Part shown: one piece after another, positions 49,126 to 58,852 of the stretch
Layout of the letters: every line of letters starts with the position of its first letter
Position numbering within the stretch: the first letter of the stretch is position 1
Source of the DNA: Augochlora pura
Taxonomy: Eukaryota; Arthropoda; Insecta; Hymenoptera; Halictidae
Direction of reading: 5' to 3'
NCBI RefSeq assembly: GCF_028453695.1
Contig: NC_135777.1
Coordinates: forward strand, 20,263,714 to 20,327,713
DNA: 64,000 nt
Program-made: the position numbers and the translations under genes
The notes under the pieces: generated by a model
Told to the model about the DNA's origin: nothing
Seen by the model: only the letters and a program-made list of their open reading frames with translations
The model's database searches: none

Positions 49126-50857
49126 CTCCCTTTTGATTTTTTTCGTTTCAATTCTCGGCCGCCACCCCCTCGCGTGATTCACTGCGCTCCACGGCGCGCC
49201 GATACCGAACATCGGGGGCTAAGTACCTGCGCCGAAGGTATAACTCATTTGGTATCGGGCCACAGACACGTTTCCCTTCGACCCCTGCTCTCTCCGCCAC
49301 TATCGCCGAGAATTACGAGCGTCATTACCATTAGTCGCGGTAATATAGTAGACGCTCCGCTACACTCTCGCGTCTAAGCAGATACCGGGCCCTAAGTTTC
49401 AGCGGCCCCCCCCACTCCCCCGCTCCCTCCCGTGTCTCCGCGATGATGCCTGTCGCCGAAAGGAATGTTACCGCTGAATGCTCGCCGGTTATCGCGCCGC
49501 CCGCGCTGAAATATGTGCAACTGCACTAGGAATTGAAAAATCACCGGTTGCCCCCTTAAATGCCTCGGCGCGGCGCGTTTTTCCACAGACTTTCGGGGAA
49601 GTCTGCGGTCGAAGCGTTTATTAACGGGGACCGTAGTCTTCTTGGTGAACTTTGTGCGCCGATTAGAAACCTACGGGAAAGGTGTCTGATTTGTGTGTGG
49701 AAAAGAATTTCGTTTCTAACTTGGTCGCTGGATGGAATAATACTTGAAATCTTTAACCCCTTAATTGGATTATCGTGACCCGGCAATCTCGCGCAACTTT
49801 AAACGAACTGGGCATTGATAATTAATATGTTAGTATAATTATTTGCAGATTCATGTTTTAACTCATTGAGTGTTGTTTCAATGCTGATATAATCGCGTTT
49901 AGAAATGTAGAGGTATGCGATATTTACTGGAACAATATTATCGTTTTGCCCTGAATTTAACAGAATATTGGAACCGGTTACTGTGGACTGACCAATTACT
50001 GTTACTATCGTATATTCTCGGATATAATTAGCTTCTATATTTATGGATTAAGAGATATCAAATTCTTGAATTTTCTTACTTTATTGATTTTTTTAATCAA
50101 AAAGGTGTCAACTGCTCCATGTAATACAAACTGAGCAAGAATCTCGGTTTCGAGTCGAGTTTAATGAAAATGTTTTTAAAAAAGATTAAGAAATACTGTT
50201 TAAAATAAAATTAGTTTTCTCGTATCACTTAGCTATCATAATTGACAGTCGAATTGATACTTAAATAACTACCTCGATACAGTTTAAATAATTCTAATAA
50301 TCGCCGTGGATAAAGCAACAGCAGCTATAACTGTCTACGGGAAGGTTAAAATAATGCCAGTGTTTCGACCATTATCGTTTCGCAACGCGCCCTTTTCGCG
50401 TGAACTTACCGCGACCAACAGTCTCCCTAGATCTCACCTGTTACACTGTTGGCACCGATTCCGCATGAATAGAACTCAATCGCATGCGACTACGTAATAA
50501 CACGTTGCCATCGTCGTTTAATCGGCCACCGGAAATCGCTGCTTTCGACCTACACGGAAAGTGTCAATGCACACGACTCGAAACCCTGCCTCCGGACAGA
50601 AAGCTTCAATGTTCCGTGAAATTTCGTACATTTAAAAAAAAAAGGACCGCGCCGCGAAACGACACCGAACACGGAAACCTCGCCGTATCGTTCCCGATGA
50701 CAGAGCCCGATAAAGTGCAAGCAAAGCGATTAAATTCTGTTATTGCGCGAATCAATGCGTCCCGGCGGTTTCACGCGACGATCGAGCCGAGCGGAAGCAA
50801 TTTTTTTTCTCGCTCGAAATTCGGTCGCGAGTTGTCGCACGGCGACACGCGATCCGA

Positions 50858-50888
<31 letters not shown>

Positions 50889-52255
50889 TTCGATTCGCTC
50901 GAAACTGCCGGCCCTCGATCCAAGGTCGTGGCGTCGTAGATCCGATCGACGGGCGCAAGATCGTCCGGTTCACGCCCGGTTATGGCAGCGGGGTCCCGCC
51001 TCTCGGCGAGTTATTAATATCTTAATTACATCCGACTCGTTTTTGCGAGGACGTCTGGTCAATCAGTGTTACAAGACAGGACGAGATTTCGCGGGATTAA
51101 AACCCACGGGCGTGTGGGATCGTGTGTACACGGGGACCCGGCCCTCGCGTGACGTGCACCGGGACTTGTTCGAGCACGCGATTAAGTGCGCGTACGATAT
51201 TCAATCTAACGCGATACTGAGAAAGTCCAGCCGCTGTCTCGCGAAGAAACGGACGTTTTTTTTCTCGTTTTTTTTTCTTTCCAGCGGCGGGCCGGATCGG
51301 GCCGTCCGGCTACACGCATCCACCGGGGGCCGCAATTAAGCTGTCGTTCCGACCGAAAGTGATTATTAACACTATCCGAGGATCTAAAACATTAGCTATT
51401 AGCGCGGATCGGAAAACATTTGACGGACGCGACTTTTTATTCCGTCGGCCAATTGAAATAGTGAAATCTCCGTTTCGCCGCACTTTCTCGAATTGGTTTT
51501 GTTGCTCTGTCCGGCTTGGATATAACGTATCGACAATCTTTATGCTCCTTGATATTTGCACGTTATGGAAAAGAAGTAACAGCAATTTGTTGAAGACAAT
51601 TACGAGCCATTTACCTACTCGTCAATTTTGTTTTGTCGGCTTCGATAATAATAATAAATAATTCTTGGAATTTGTCTGCGTCAGCGATGTTTTATCGCCG
51701 TGTTTCATTACGATTTTATGACTGTATAATTACTAGAAATCGTCGCGAGAATTTTCTTTAGAAATGCAACGGTTGAGAGAAATTGTTTAAACACAATGGT
51801 TGATGGATCGCGATCTAATTCAGTGTCACAAGTACAGTGAAGATCTACTTACAAAAAAATATTTCGATAGAAGCGCCGCAGAAATTTAGAGCGTGAACTT
51901 TTTTTTATCTTTTTTAATACAAAACAATACAATTAAAATAGACTTTTGCCTTAGAAAAATTATTTCTCCATCGTCTACTTTTATCTACAGTGTTATAAAC
52001 AAATCTGTGGCTACAAGATGCGACCGCAAGTTGCATGTTTTAACCTCTCGTCGTTTAAAGTTTAAATCACTAATGCCTCATATTATTACTGATTTAAATT
52101 GCATAATTTCTTTGAGTCTATAGAATATGTAAATCCTATATACCACAGACCAATGAATATATTAACTTAAATTTATTGGAATTGTAATTTGCGGCGTTAT
52201 TTATTACAACCACAGAATCGTATACTTAAGGTAACGTTCACACTTGTAGTGCTAC
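49124..52255. other. Mixed noncoding block
   Basis: GC-rich to about 49790, AT-rich 49800-50340, GC-rich 50340-51350, AT-rich after 51660. TTAA-type motifs at 49753 (TTAACCCCTTAATTGG) and 49858 (TTAACTCATTGAGTG) look like damaged MITE ends without found partners. A T-rich tract ending TTTCCAG at about 51281 precedes 126 open codons (51283-51661) that I do not recognise. Confidence 0.5.
50859..50888. repeat. (GAC)n microsatellite
   Basis: About ten ACG/GAC units. Depending on frame they read as poly-Asp, poly-Arg/Thr or, on the minus strand, poly-Val. Confidence 0.94.
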
Positions 52256-52559
52256 TTAACTCTTTGAGGCACAGAATTTCAGAAAATAAACAGACCCATG
52301 TGGCACAGAAATTATGTAGCGTTTTTAATTAAACGAAATTGATATCTTCTTGTTGAAAGCATAGAAAAGCATACGTAATAATTCAACTGAATTTGTTGTA
52401 CAATGAAACTTCAGTAGTCCCACTGTGCCATGTGGGTTTAAGAATGAACAGAGCAAAAATACAGCTATTGCAATATTATGAGGGTCTAAAAATGTCTCGC
52501 CGTTATCGAACATCATAAAAGTGGGACATTTTTAACGCCACCGTGTCCCAAAGAGTTAA
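52256..52559. mobile_element. TTAA-flanked MITE-like element with CTCTTTG ends
   Basis: TTAACTCTTTGAGGCAC (52256-52272) and GTGTCCCAAAGAGTTAA (52543-52559) are inverted copies at 15 of 17 positions, with TTAA at both ends. Farther in, CCCATGTGGCACAG near 52291 and its near-inverse CTGTGCCATGTGGG near 52424 form a second inverted pair. It is 304 bp and AT-rich. An internal reverse frame (52325-52516) has no domain. Confidence 0.75.
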
Positions 52560-52582
52560 ACTCGCATTTGTATATATTTCTA

Positions 52583-52826
52583 TTAACGCATTGAGCGCCG
52601 CGTCACCCAAATATAGGTGACACTAATTTCTGACCAATCTTGAAAATTCATTTTCATTCTAATATATTTGAACAAAGTGAATTTAAGTAGAACGTTTCGG
52701 ACGCGTTAGAGTTCTATTGTCACCCCTTATAATAAATATTAACGTTCCAGTTTCGCCACAATTAATTAAATTGCTTTATCTATGTGAAGATTTGAATGGT
52801 CGATTGTCGGCACTGAACGTGTTCAA
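52583..52826. mobile_element. Possible TTAA-flanked element next to the previous one
   Basis: The left end is TTAACGCATTGAGCGCCGCG (52583-52602), followed by an internal palindrome GTCACC-CAAATATA-GGTGAC (52602-52621). The proposed right end is GTCGGCACTGAACGTGTTCAA (52806-52826), which in reverse matches about ten of fourteen aligned inner bases. The length of 244 bp is close to the better copies at 34265 and 37100. The right TTAA has decayed to TCAA. Confidence 0.38.
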
Positions 52827-53340
52827 AATAATAGAAAACAGAGATAACAGATACAGTCCTTTTCGCGTATAAATATCGTCTTAATATCATTTTAGATTTA
52901 CATCGAGTCTACAATTATTCGCACCGTTCTAATCTAATAAACAACGAAGTTCGATTCGTCGTGACCCACTTCACCTACGCGCCCATTGTGCACCGATGCC
53001 GGCTCTTTAATTTCCCCATCGTCGACGAACAAATAGTTCGCGGTAACGCGATCAGACTATTACGGGCCCGGGACAACCTGGAACGTATTAGAAAGGCATC
53101 AGCGAGTTATCGAATGATCGACGAGCAGCACGAATCACCGAAAGACATTACTGCAGCATGACTGGCGCAGCCACGGCCGCCGCGCGGCGCGATCGGAATC
53201 GCGTACAATATACAGCGGAACACGGCGACGGGATCGTAGCCGGAGCGCGCGCGAAACAGCGCATAAATTCTTTCGCCGCCAGCGCGTTCACACCTGGACC
53301 GTGCGTAAAATGTTTCTTTTTTCCCCTGGTATCGACGGAG

Positions 53341-53379
53341 GGGGACGGGGAGGGACGGGGAGGGACGGGGAGGGACGGG
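53341..53379. repeat. 10-bp G-rich minisatellite, quadruplex-type
   Basis: GGGACGGGGA is repeated four times without mismatch. Every unit has runs of three and four or more G separated by one- to two-base loops, a textbook G-quadruplex pattern on the plus strand. Confidence 0.93.
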
Positions 53380-53916
53380 TTTCCGGTAGCCCGGGGACCA
53401 ATTAAATTCGCAGCGGTAACGGGATGATAATTCCGCCGGCCGTTGTGCCGGTGAATAATCGAGCTGGCCGGCCGGTATCGATCAAATATGTTAAATCGAA
53501 CAGCAACGGCGGCGGCGGCGGCGGCGACGGGGCTCCGCGATACTCCGCGGAATCGGAATTAATCGCGGCCATTGAAACGCGGAACGGCCGCGCGGGGTCC
53601 CTCCGATCGGCCGTGTAATCAATTGCATATTCAACGGCGACACGAGCGCTGGCGTAGGAGGGTGGGAGGGGGAGGGAAAAAGCGCGGCAAAACACTCGAG
53701 CCAATATCAATTCATCAAGGGTTAAGGGATAATTCGCGTCGGCGTTGCGTCGTCACGTGGCCCGCGCGCGCGCGCGATTATTGTTCGAAAAAGCGGACCG
53801 TAAATTTTTGTTCGGTCGACGGAACCGGGCAGGCCAATCGGCTCGGAAGCGACGCTCGGAATGGCCGATGGAACGGCTCACTTCGCCGTATCCGAGATTC
53901 GTGGACGAGACGGGAA

Positions 53917-53919
<3 letters not shown>

Positions 53920-53959
<40 letters not shown>
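53920..53959. repeat. (GA)n microsatellite
   Basis: Twenty uninterrupted GA units. Confidence 0.97.
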
Positions 53960-53963
<4 letters not shown>

Positions 53964-55329
53964 TGTATCCAGCCAGGTTCGCGAGGAGGAGGAGGACGAT
54001 TCCGATCGGCGCCCGCGCGACGCTGAAATCTTTTTAATTGCCCCGACGTAAGCGGCGGCGCGCGCGGTCTTCTTCCGTCGCTTTTAATATGCCTCGCAAA
54101 CACGCCTCGCCGGTTTTAATCGAGCAATCGCAAACATTTGTTCAGCGGGGTACGCTTCTGTCGGTGGGCCGCGCGGCTGCTTTGCGTCGGCGGCGGCGGC
54201 GGCGGCGGCTTCCTACGCGGCGGTACCACTTTGCTCTCGGTGCCGACAGGTCACTTGCTACCGAAATCGGGAGCTCCGTGGGACGTGGGCGGAAGATAGA
54301 GGGAGCGATGAACTTGGATACCGCGATTTTTCAAGAGACACAACGAACGCGTTGCCACGAATCGTACGCAAGGCTGCTAGAGCTAATTGATCGAACGTAC
54401 GCGGTGCCAACGGCTAATTTTATTCTTGGCAGACCGGGGAGGCTTCCGTAATGCTTATCGAATATTTCACGCACCCTCGGATGGTCAAAGTGCGCGATCA
54501 TCGTCGTGGTTACAAAGTCGCCAGAGGTTGTAATTGGCAGCGATGACTATGCCCTGCATAAATTCCGAATAAAAGAACTCAATTAATGCCTGGTCCCGTG
54601 CTTTTTACGCAGCGATATCGTGCAACGGACCCCGGCGCTCTAGAAAATAGAGTCCGAAAACCACGCTGCTTCGGGCGAAACAATTTTTTTTTTTTTTTTT
54701 GCACCGCGAACACATCGGCGAAGTAGCATGTAAACTTGAAAGAACTCTCGCGCGTGCGCCTGTGTCCCTGACAGATACAAATTAATAATCCTTTTTGCAA
54801 ACCGCGCCGCGCGCGCGAGCTTTGTAATAAAAGATTTTTCATCCGGTGGGAAAATGTCGGCGAATTACCGCTAAATGTATTCAACCCTGTGCCTGACGTT
54901 CAAAGATAAAAAAGAGAGAAAAAAACAGCACTTCCATCCGGCGGTCACGCTGAATGCTTTATACGGAGGATTTTTCCAACCGGAGAAATGTCAGCTAATT
55001 AGTTAGCCACCCCTGACTGAATGCGGCTCAATGTTTGTGACAGTCGCGCTCCGGCCCATGAAAAAAATAATACTCTCACCTTACAATCGCGGTGAAAGCC
55101 CCGTAATAGGAACCTCTGTGAACCAGGTATATCTCAGCTTTTAATTAGCCGACCCCCGGCGCCGAGCTCGACTTGTAGACTCGCGACAATCGCGCATTTG
55201 AAAATGATATTTAACATTTAGAGCGCTTTGTGACGGTGAGTCGTTTAAAAGGAAAATATGGCAGATCAACGAATCGACACTAATTGGGATCAATTTCGTC
55301 TGAACGATGCTTCCTCATAGGGAAATACA

Positions 55330-55405
55330 AGGTTGGAAACTATGAAACGGGCGCCGCAGCTGAATAGAAACTAAACAACAACGCCCGTTTCATAGTTTCC
55401 AACCT
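55330..55405. repeat. Perfect inverted repeat, 24-bp stem, 28-nt loop
   Basis: The 24 bases at 55330-55353 (starting AGGTTGGAAACTATG) are the exact reverse complement of 55382-55405 (ending CATAGTTTCCAACCT). The 28-base spacer at 55354-55381 lacks complementarity. Pairing stops on both sides (55329 A with 55406 A), so there is no long lower stem as in a typical microRNA precursor. It could be a small RNA hairpin, a collapsed foldback element or a protein-binding cruciform. Confidence 0.95.
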
Positions 55406-56339
55406 AATAGTATTCGTAACACTTCATCTACCAGTCGTGATACCATTTTGAGTTTATTTATCTTATTAATCGCGAAAGGCATTTAATATTTAAAAATTTA
55501 TATAATAATATTGAAGCTTGTAGTATAATTTAACACATTTATCTAAATAATAGACAACAAATTAAGGGTTACTATGGCAACCAAAACATAAAGTGTTAAC
55601 TAGTGGAAAATTGTCCAATCTACGCAATTTTAATTAATCGGAAAAGCACGTGTAATTAAACTACACCCACTACTATCGCTATGATCACTATTGCTTCTCA
55701 ACAGTAACACTCGTATATTTACAACAATATCGTTGAATATAGAAAACATCAGCGAACTAAAAACCACCCCTAAAACGTCACTAAATCACTAAACCAACGA
55801 AACTATCGAAAAATCAATAAACCATCCTTGACTGTACCGAACTTTGTACCACTGTCAGTTCCGAAACAAAAGCACCACTCCCGTCCCACAAGCGCGCAGA
55901 ATTGTTTACATTCGGCAAACGGGAAGCTGTCAAAAAAAAAAAAAATTACCTCCACCAAAATGCACCATCGTGCCGCGTAGAAAACATCACCAAATCAATA
56001 AATCACCCACGAGTGGACACAACTTTCAGCCTCTCGTAATTCTAAAACAAAGGCCCTATTATTACCGCGTCCAAATATTAGAGAATTATTTACCAGAAAA
56101 AACCTACGGTTGAGCGTGGAAAGCCTCTGCAAACTAAAAAGCATCCCTGAAAAAGCTAACCCTCGGGGCGGCCGCGGTAAACTCTGGGTTAAAAACTGGT
56201 TGAACGGAACAGATATCAGTAAATCAGAAAACCACCCTTGAAAGCCCCGATCCCCGCAACCCAGTGAGTAAAAAAAAAACACCACCCCGCAGGGTTCGCG
56301 ACCTCGGCGAAGAAAACAGAAGAAATGAAAGAACGCGGT
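55406..56339. other. AT-rich stretch with a reiterated A/C-rich motif
   Basis: The plus strand is poor in G and rich in A and C from about 55540 to 56100. A motif like AAATCAATAAACCACCCTTGA recurs loosely near 55757, 55811, 55993, 56132 and 56221. A-runs occur at about 55929-55945 and 56268. No supported gene. The 55844-56113 frame follows the repeated motif. Confidence 0.5.
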
Positions 56340-57571
56340 GGACTGGTCTCAAGGGTGGAACGGTTCTAAATGTTGTTCTTCTCCGGCGACTCGTGTTTCA
56401 TCCATCAGGACGAGGGTAGGCGGGTGGCGGCGTCGGCGGTGGTGGATCGGGGCGAGAGCCGAAGCCGGCGGTTTCTCGGCGACTTGGGAAAGGTCGGAAG
56501 CCGTGGCAAGGATCGATGGTGCGAAGCGATGAAAGAAAAGCATCCGCGCGAAAGGGGCAGTCGCGTACAGGCGATGCGACGCGTCTTTATCGGCGGTCGT
56601 GGTGCGTCGACGACGTCGCGTCGTCGGGGTCGTGTCGGAGCCGTCGGCGAGGAGTGTGCGCGCGCGAGTGTTCTCTCTCGTGCGTCGCACACAGCCGAAG
56701 AAGAGAGGCGAGGCGAGCGAGCGCGCGACGCACGCACACACGTTGGAAAATCGGCGCGAAACCGACGGAGAGACCGGGCCACGGAACGCGAATACCACGG
56801 CCGGGAGTAAGCGAGACGGGGCGAGTGTACGCTTGCGCGCGCGAGCACCGCGCGCACTCCTCGCGAGCGTCGATAAAAGCGAGCGCCGCCGGGCGGAGCG
56901 TACACTTCTCGCGCGCCTTCGAGACCGGCAACCCGGCGGACGCGAGACGACGCGCGGCAAACCCTTCGAAAAATCGAGCTGACGTCGCACGCACCGGGAT
57001 TGCAAACGCTCGAGAGACTCGAGAAGGACGAGATCCCCCCCGTGGCTCGTCGTAGTCGTCGTACGCGAGACGTAGGTGTGTGTATCACGTAGATCCGACC
57101 GGCATAGTCCCGTGGTCCTCCAGGGATACAAAAGGTTCCATCCGGGGTTAACGGGAGTCGAGTGGAGAGACTTTCGCATGAAAGCCGTCTCTCGTGACTG
57201 TTCGCCAGTGTCAGTGCAAACGATCGAAGAACATCGCGGTACAGTTAAATGGAAGGGAAATATCGTCGATCTCGCACGGCGGACTGAGTTCTATCGGACC
57301 GGGGAGGTACAACGACGACGGAGATCCCCGCGGTTGATGGACGATCGCTAGATCGTCCGCGAGCGAGAGCGGGAGCAGGACAGACGACGACGCCGCGCCA
57401 GACGGTTTCCGCGTGGCGTTCGCCGGCGGAATCGGAGCTTTTATCGGTGCCGTAAATCGTGGACATGTCGGGAATCCCTTGTCGTTGACGGCCCGCAGAA
57501 AGGGACAGGTACCGCACGGAGGGACACGCGCGTGCCGATTTACCACGATCTAATCGGGACCGGCGATCAGG
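56340..57571 (+). other. CpG-rich block, possible 5' exon and donor
   Basis: This is the longest uninterrupted CpG-dense block in the window. Open frames of 227-276 codons on the minus strand and 127-179 on the plus strand overlap over the same DNA. All are Arg-rich, as expected from CGN-rich sequence, so none is called as protein. At the 3' end GGCGATCAG/GTAAGAGG is a near-perfect splice donor (cut at 57570/57571). A CpG-rich untranslated exon ending here is plausible but unproven. Confidence 0.25.
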
Positions 57572-58761
57572 TAAGAGGCATTCGTCCACAAAATGTAGAA
57601 ATTAGATAAGGACATGCAGCGGAGGTGTTATCGCTACCGTTGCCCGACGATTTAAGTAACCGTTCAGCCGTTCTGATCGCGGACTGTGATTTCACGCAAG
57701 AAGATACAGGTCGGTGTGTGTATTCAGGACCATGGTGTGTTCAAACTCGTGATTGGAAATGGTGGACAAGTGTGATCATTTTTATTAGGGAACGAAAGAT
57801 CGCTTGATGTTACGAAATCTATTTCCAAGTACAATTTTTCTTTTATTCATTTCTGGTAGCTAACAGTTCGCAGTAATTAACATACTAAACTATACAAAAA
57901 GAAAATACTCAGGTAGCGCAATTAATTGCGCTATTTTCATCTCATCAGATGCTACTGCATTATTCTCATCAAACCTATTTGATCTAAAAACGCATCATAA
58001 ACCATGAATCAGATAAAAGCGGCAAATTCGTAATATAAAAAATTTTGAATTTCAACATAAATTAATTACATTATCCTTTAATGCCTTCTCGTCAAATACG
58101 AGCTTCAAACGTTTCTAAAACAATTACTAAAGTCACGGCATCGCACCGTGATCGACTAATACAGTTTTCGTCGATTTCCTCACGCTCCGCCCACCCAGCT
58201 GAGCCAATGGCACCGGGGCAGACCAATTACCACCGAATCGCGTAACAAAAAGCAATTTGCTGTCGTCTAGAACATTTCCGCTCCAGAACCGCGGCGGTAA
58301 ACACCTCGGCGATCCCTGGCGAAAGCATTTGTCACGCCGGACAGTGTCGCGCGCCACCGTGGCGGCCGCAAACGCATAAACATCTCGGGGCGAACCAATA
58401 ATTCCAACGCGTGTTTACACAGAAGGTGTGTCCGGCAGGATCGAGCCGCGTGTACGCGTGTCGTCGGGCTAAATACCGTGAGCAGATCGATCCGACGCGC
58501 CTAGTTTCTCCTGTTTAGTATACAGGAGGCGTCCGTCCGTTCGTCGCAGAAAAGCGTCTTATCGGGACGCGGGTCCTCCATCCCTCGGAGCGTGGCACCC
58601 TCTTTGTCCGCTGCGGAGAGCAGCCCCCGCACACACCCCCGTCGGCTCGTCACCGATCACCCTTCGGGTAACGAGCGCTTTGAATCGGACACACTGTCAC
58701 GTCGGAACGCGACGTTTCCAAGTGGCGGTCCCCGCTTCATTAGATCCTGTTATCCGACGGT
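57572..58761. other. AT-rich then mixed noncoding stretch
   Basis: AT-rich at about 57820-58120, GC-rich after. It contains the 20-bp palindrome at 57914. The 58133-58357 minus frame has no recognised domain. Confidence 0.5.
57914..57933. repeat. Perfect 20-bp palindrome
   Basis: TAGCGCAATTAATTGCGCTA is its own reverse complement. The flanks GAAAATA (57901-57907) and TATTTTC (57932-57938) add a partial outer inverted repeat. The core AATTAATT contains two overlapping ATTA homeodomain-type cores. It may be a dimeric transcription factor site. Confidence 0.95.
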
Positions 58762-58852
58762 GCTCATTGTCCCGGGGGCCGGCCGGCCGGGTCCCCGTTT
58801 TAGGGGACACCTGGCCAAACCCCGGGGCCCGTAGCGTGTCACGACAATGAGC
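58762..58852. repeat. GC-rich foldback, 91 nt
   Basis: The outer stem is GCTCATTGTC (58762-58771) with GACAATGAGC (58843-58852), a perfect 10 bp. The next stem is CCGGGG (58772-58777) with CCCCGG (58820-58825). GGCCGG can then pair with CCTGGCC around one bulge. The apical stem is GTCCCC (58791-58796) with GGGGAC (58803-58808), loop GTTTTA. The nested stems make a branched-free hairpin with one large 3' bulge. No reading frame is supported. Confidence 0.85.

Larger units (their letters stand above)
52827..55329. other. GC-rich noncoding block
   Basis: AT-rich to about 52960, then CpG-rich. It carries the GGGAC minisatellite, two CGG runs (53507-53526, 54188-54209), a CG run (about 53764-53776), a GA run and a 17-T homopolymer (54684-54700). 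Frames of 90-159 codons at 53572-54451 run through these repeats on both strands. Confidence 0.5.

Noticed and set aside
51283..51661. 126 open codons after a strong T-rich acceptor-like tract (TTTCTTTCCAG)
   Set aside because: The acceptor looks good, but no donor, domain or initiating ATG supports an exon. Frames of this length are common by chance here.
55330..55405. Calling the hairpin a microRNA gene
   Set aside because: It lacks the lower stem outside the arms, and neither arm resembles a conserved insect microRNA that I know.
56349..57179. Longest open frame, 276 codons on the minus strand
   Set aside because: It overlaps a 227-codon frame on the same strand and frames of 127-179 codons on the other. 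All are Arg/Ser-rich from CpG-dense sequence and no domain was visible.
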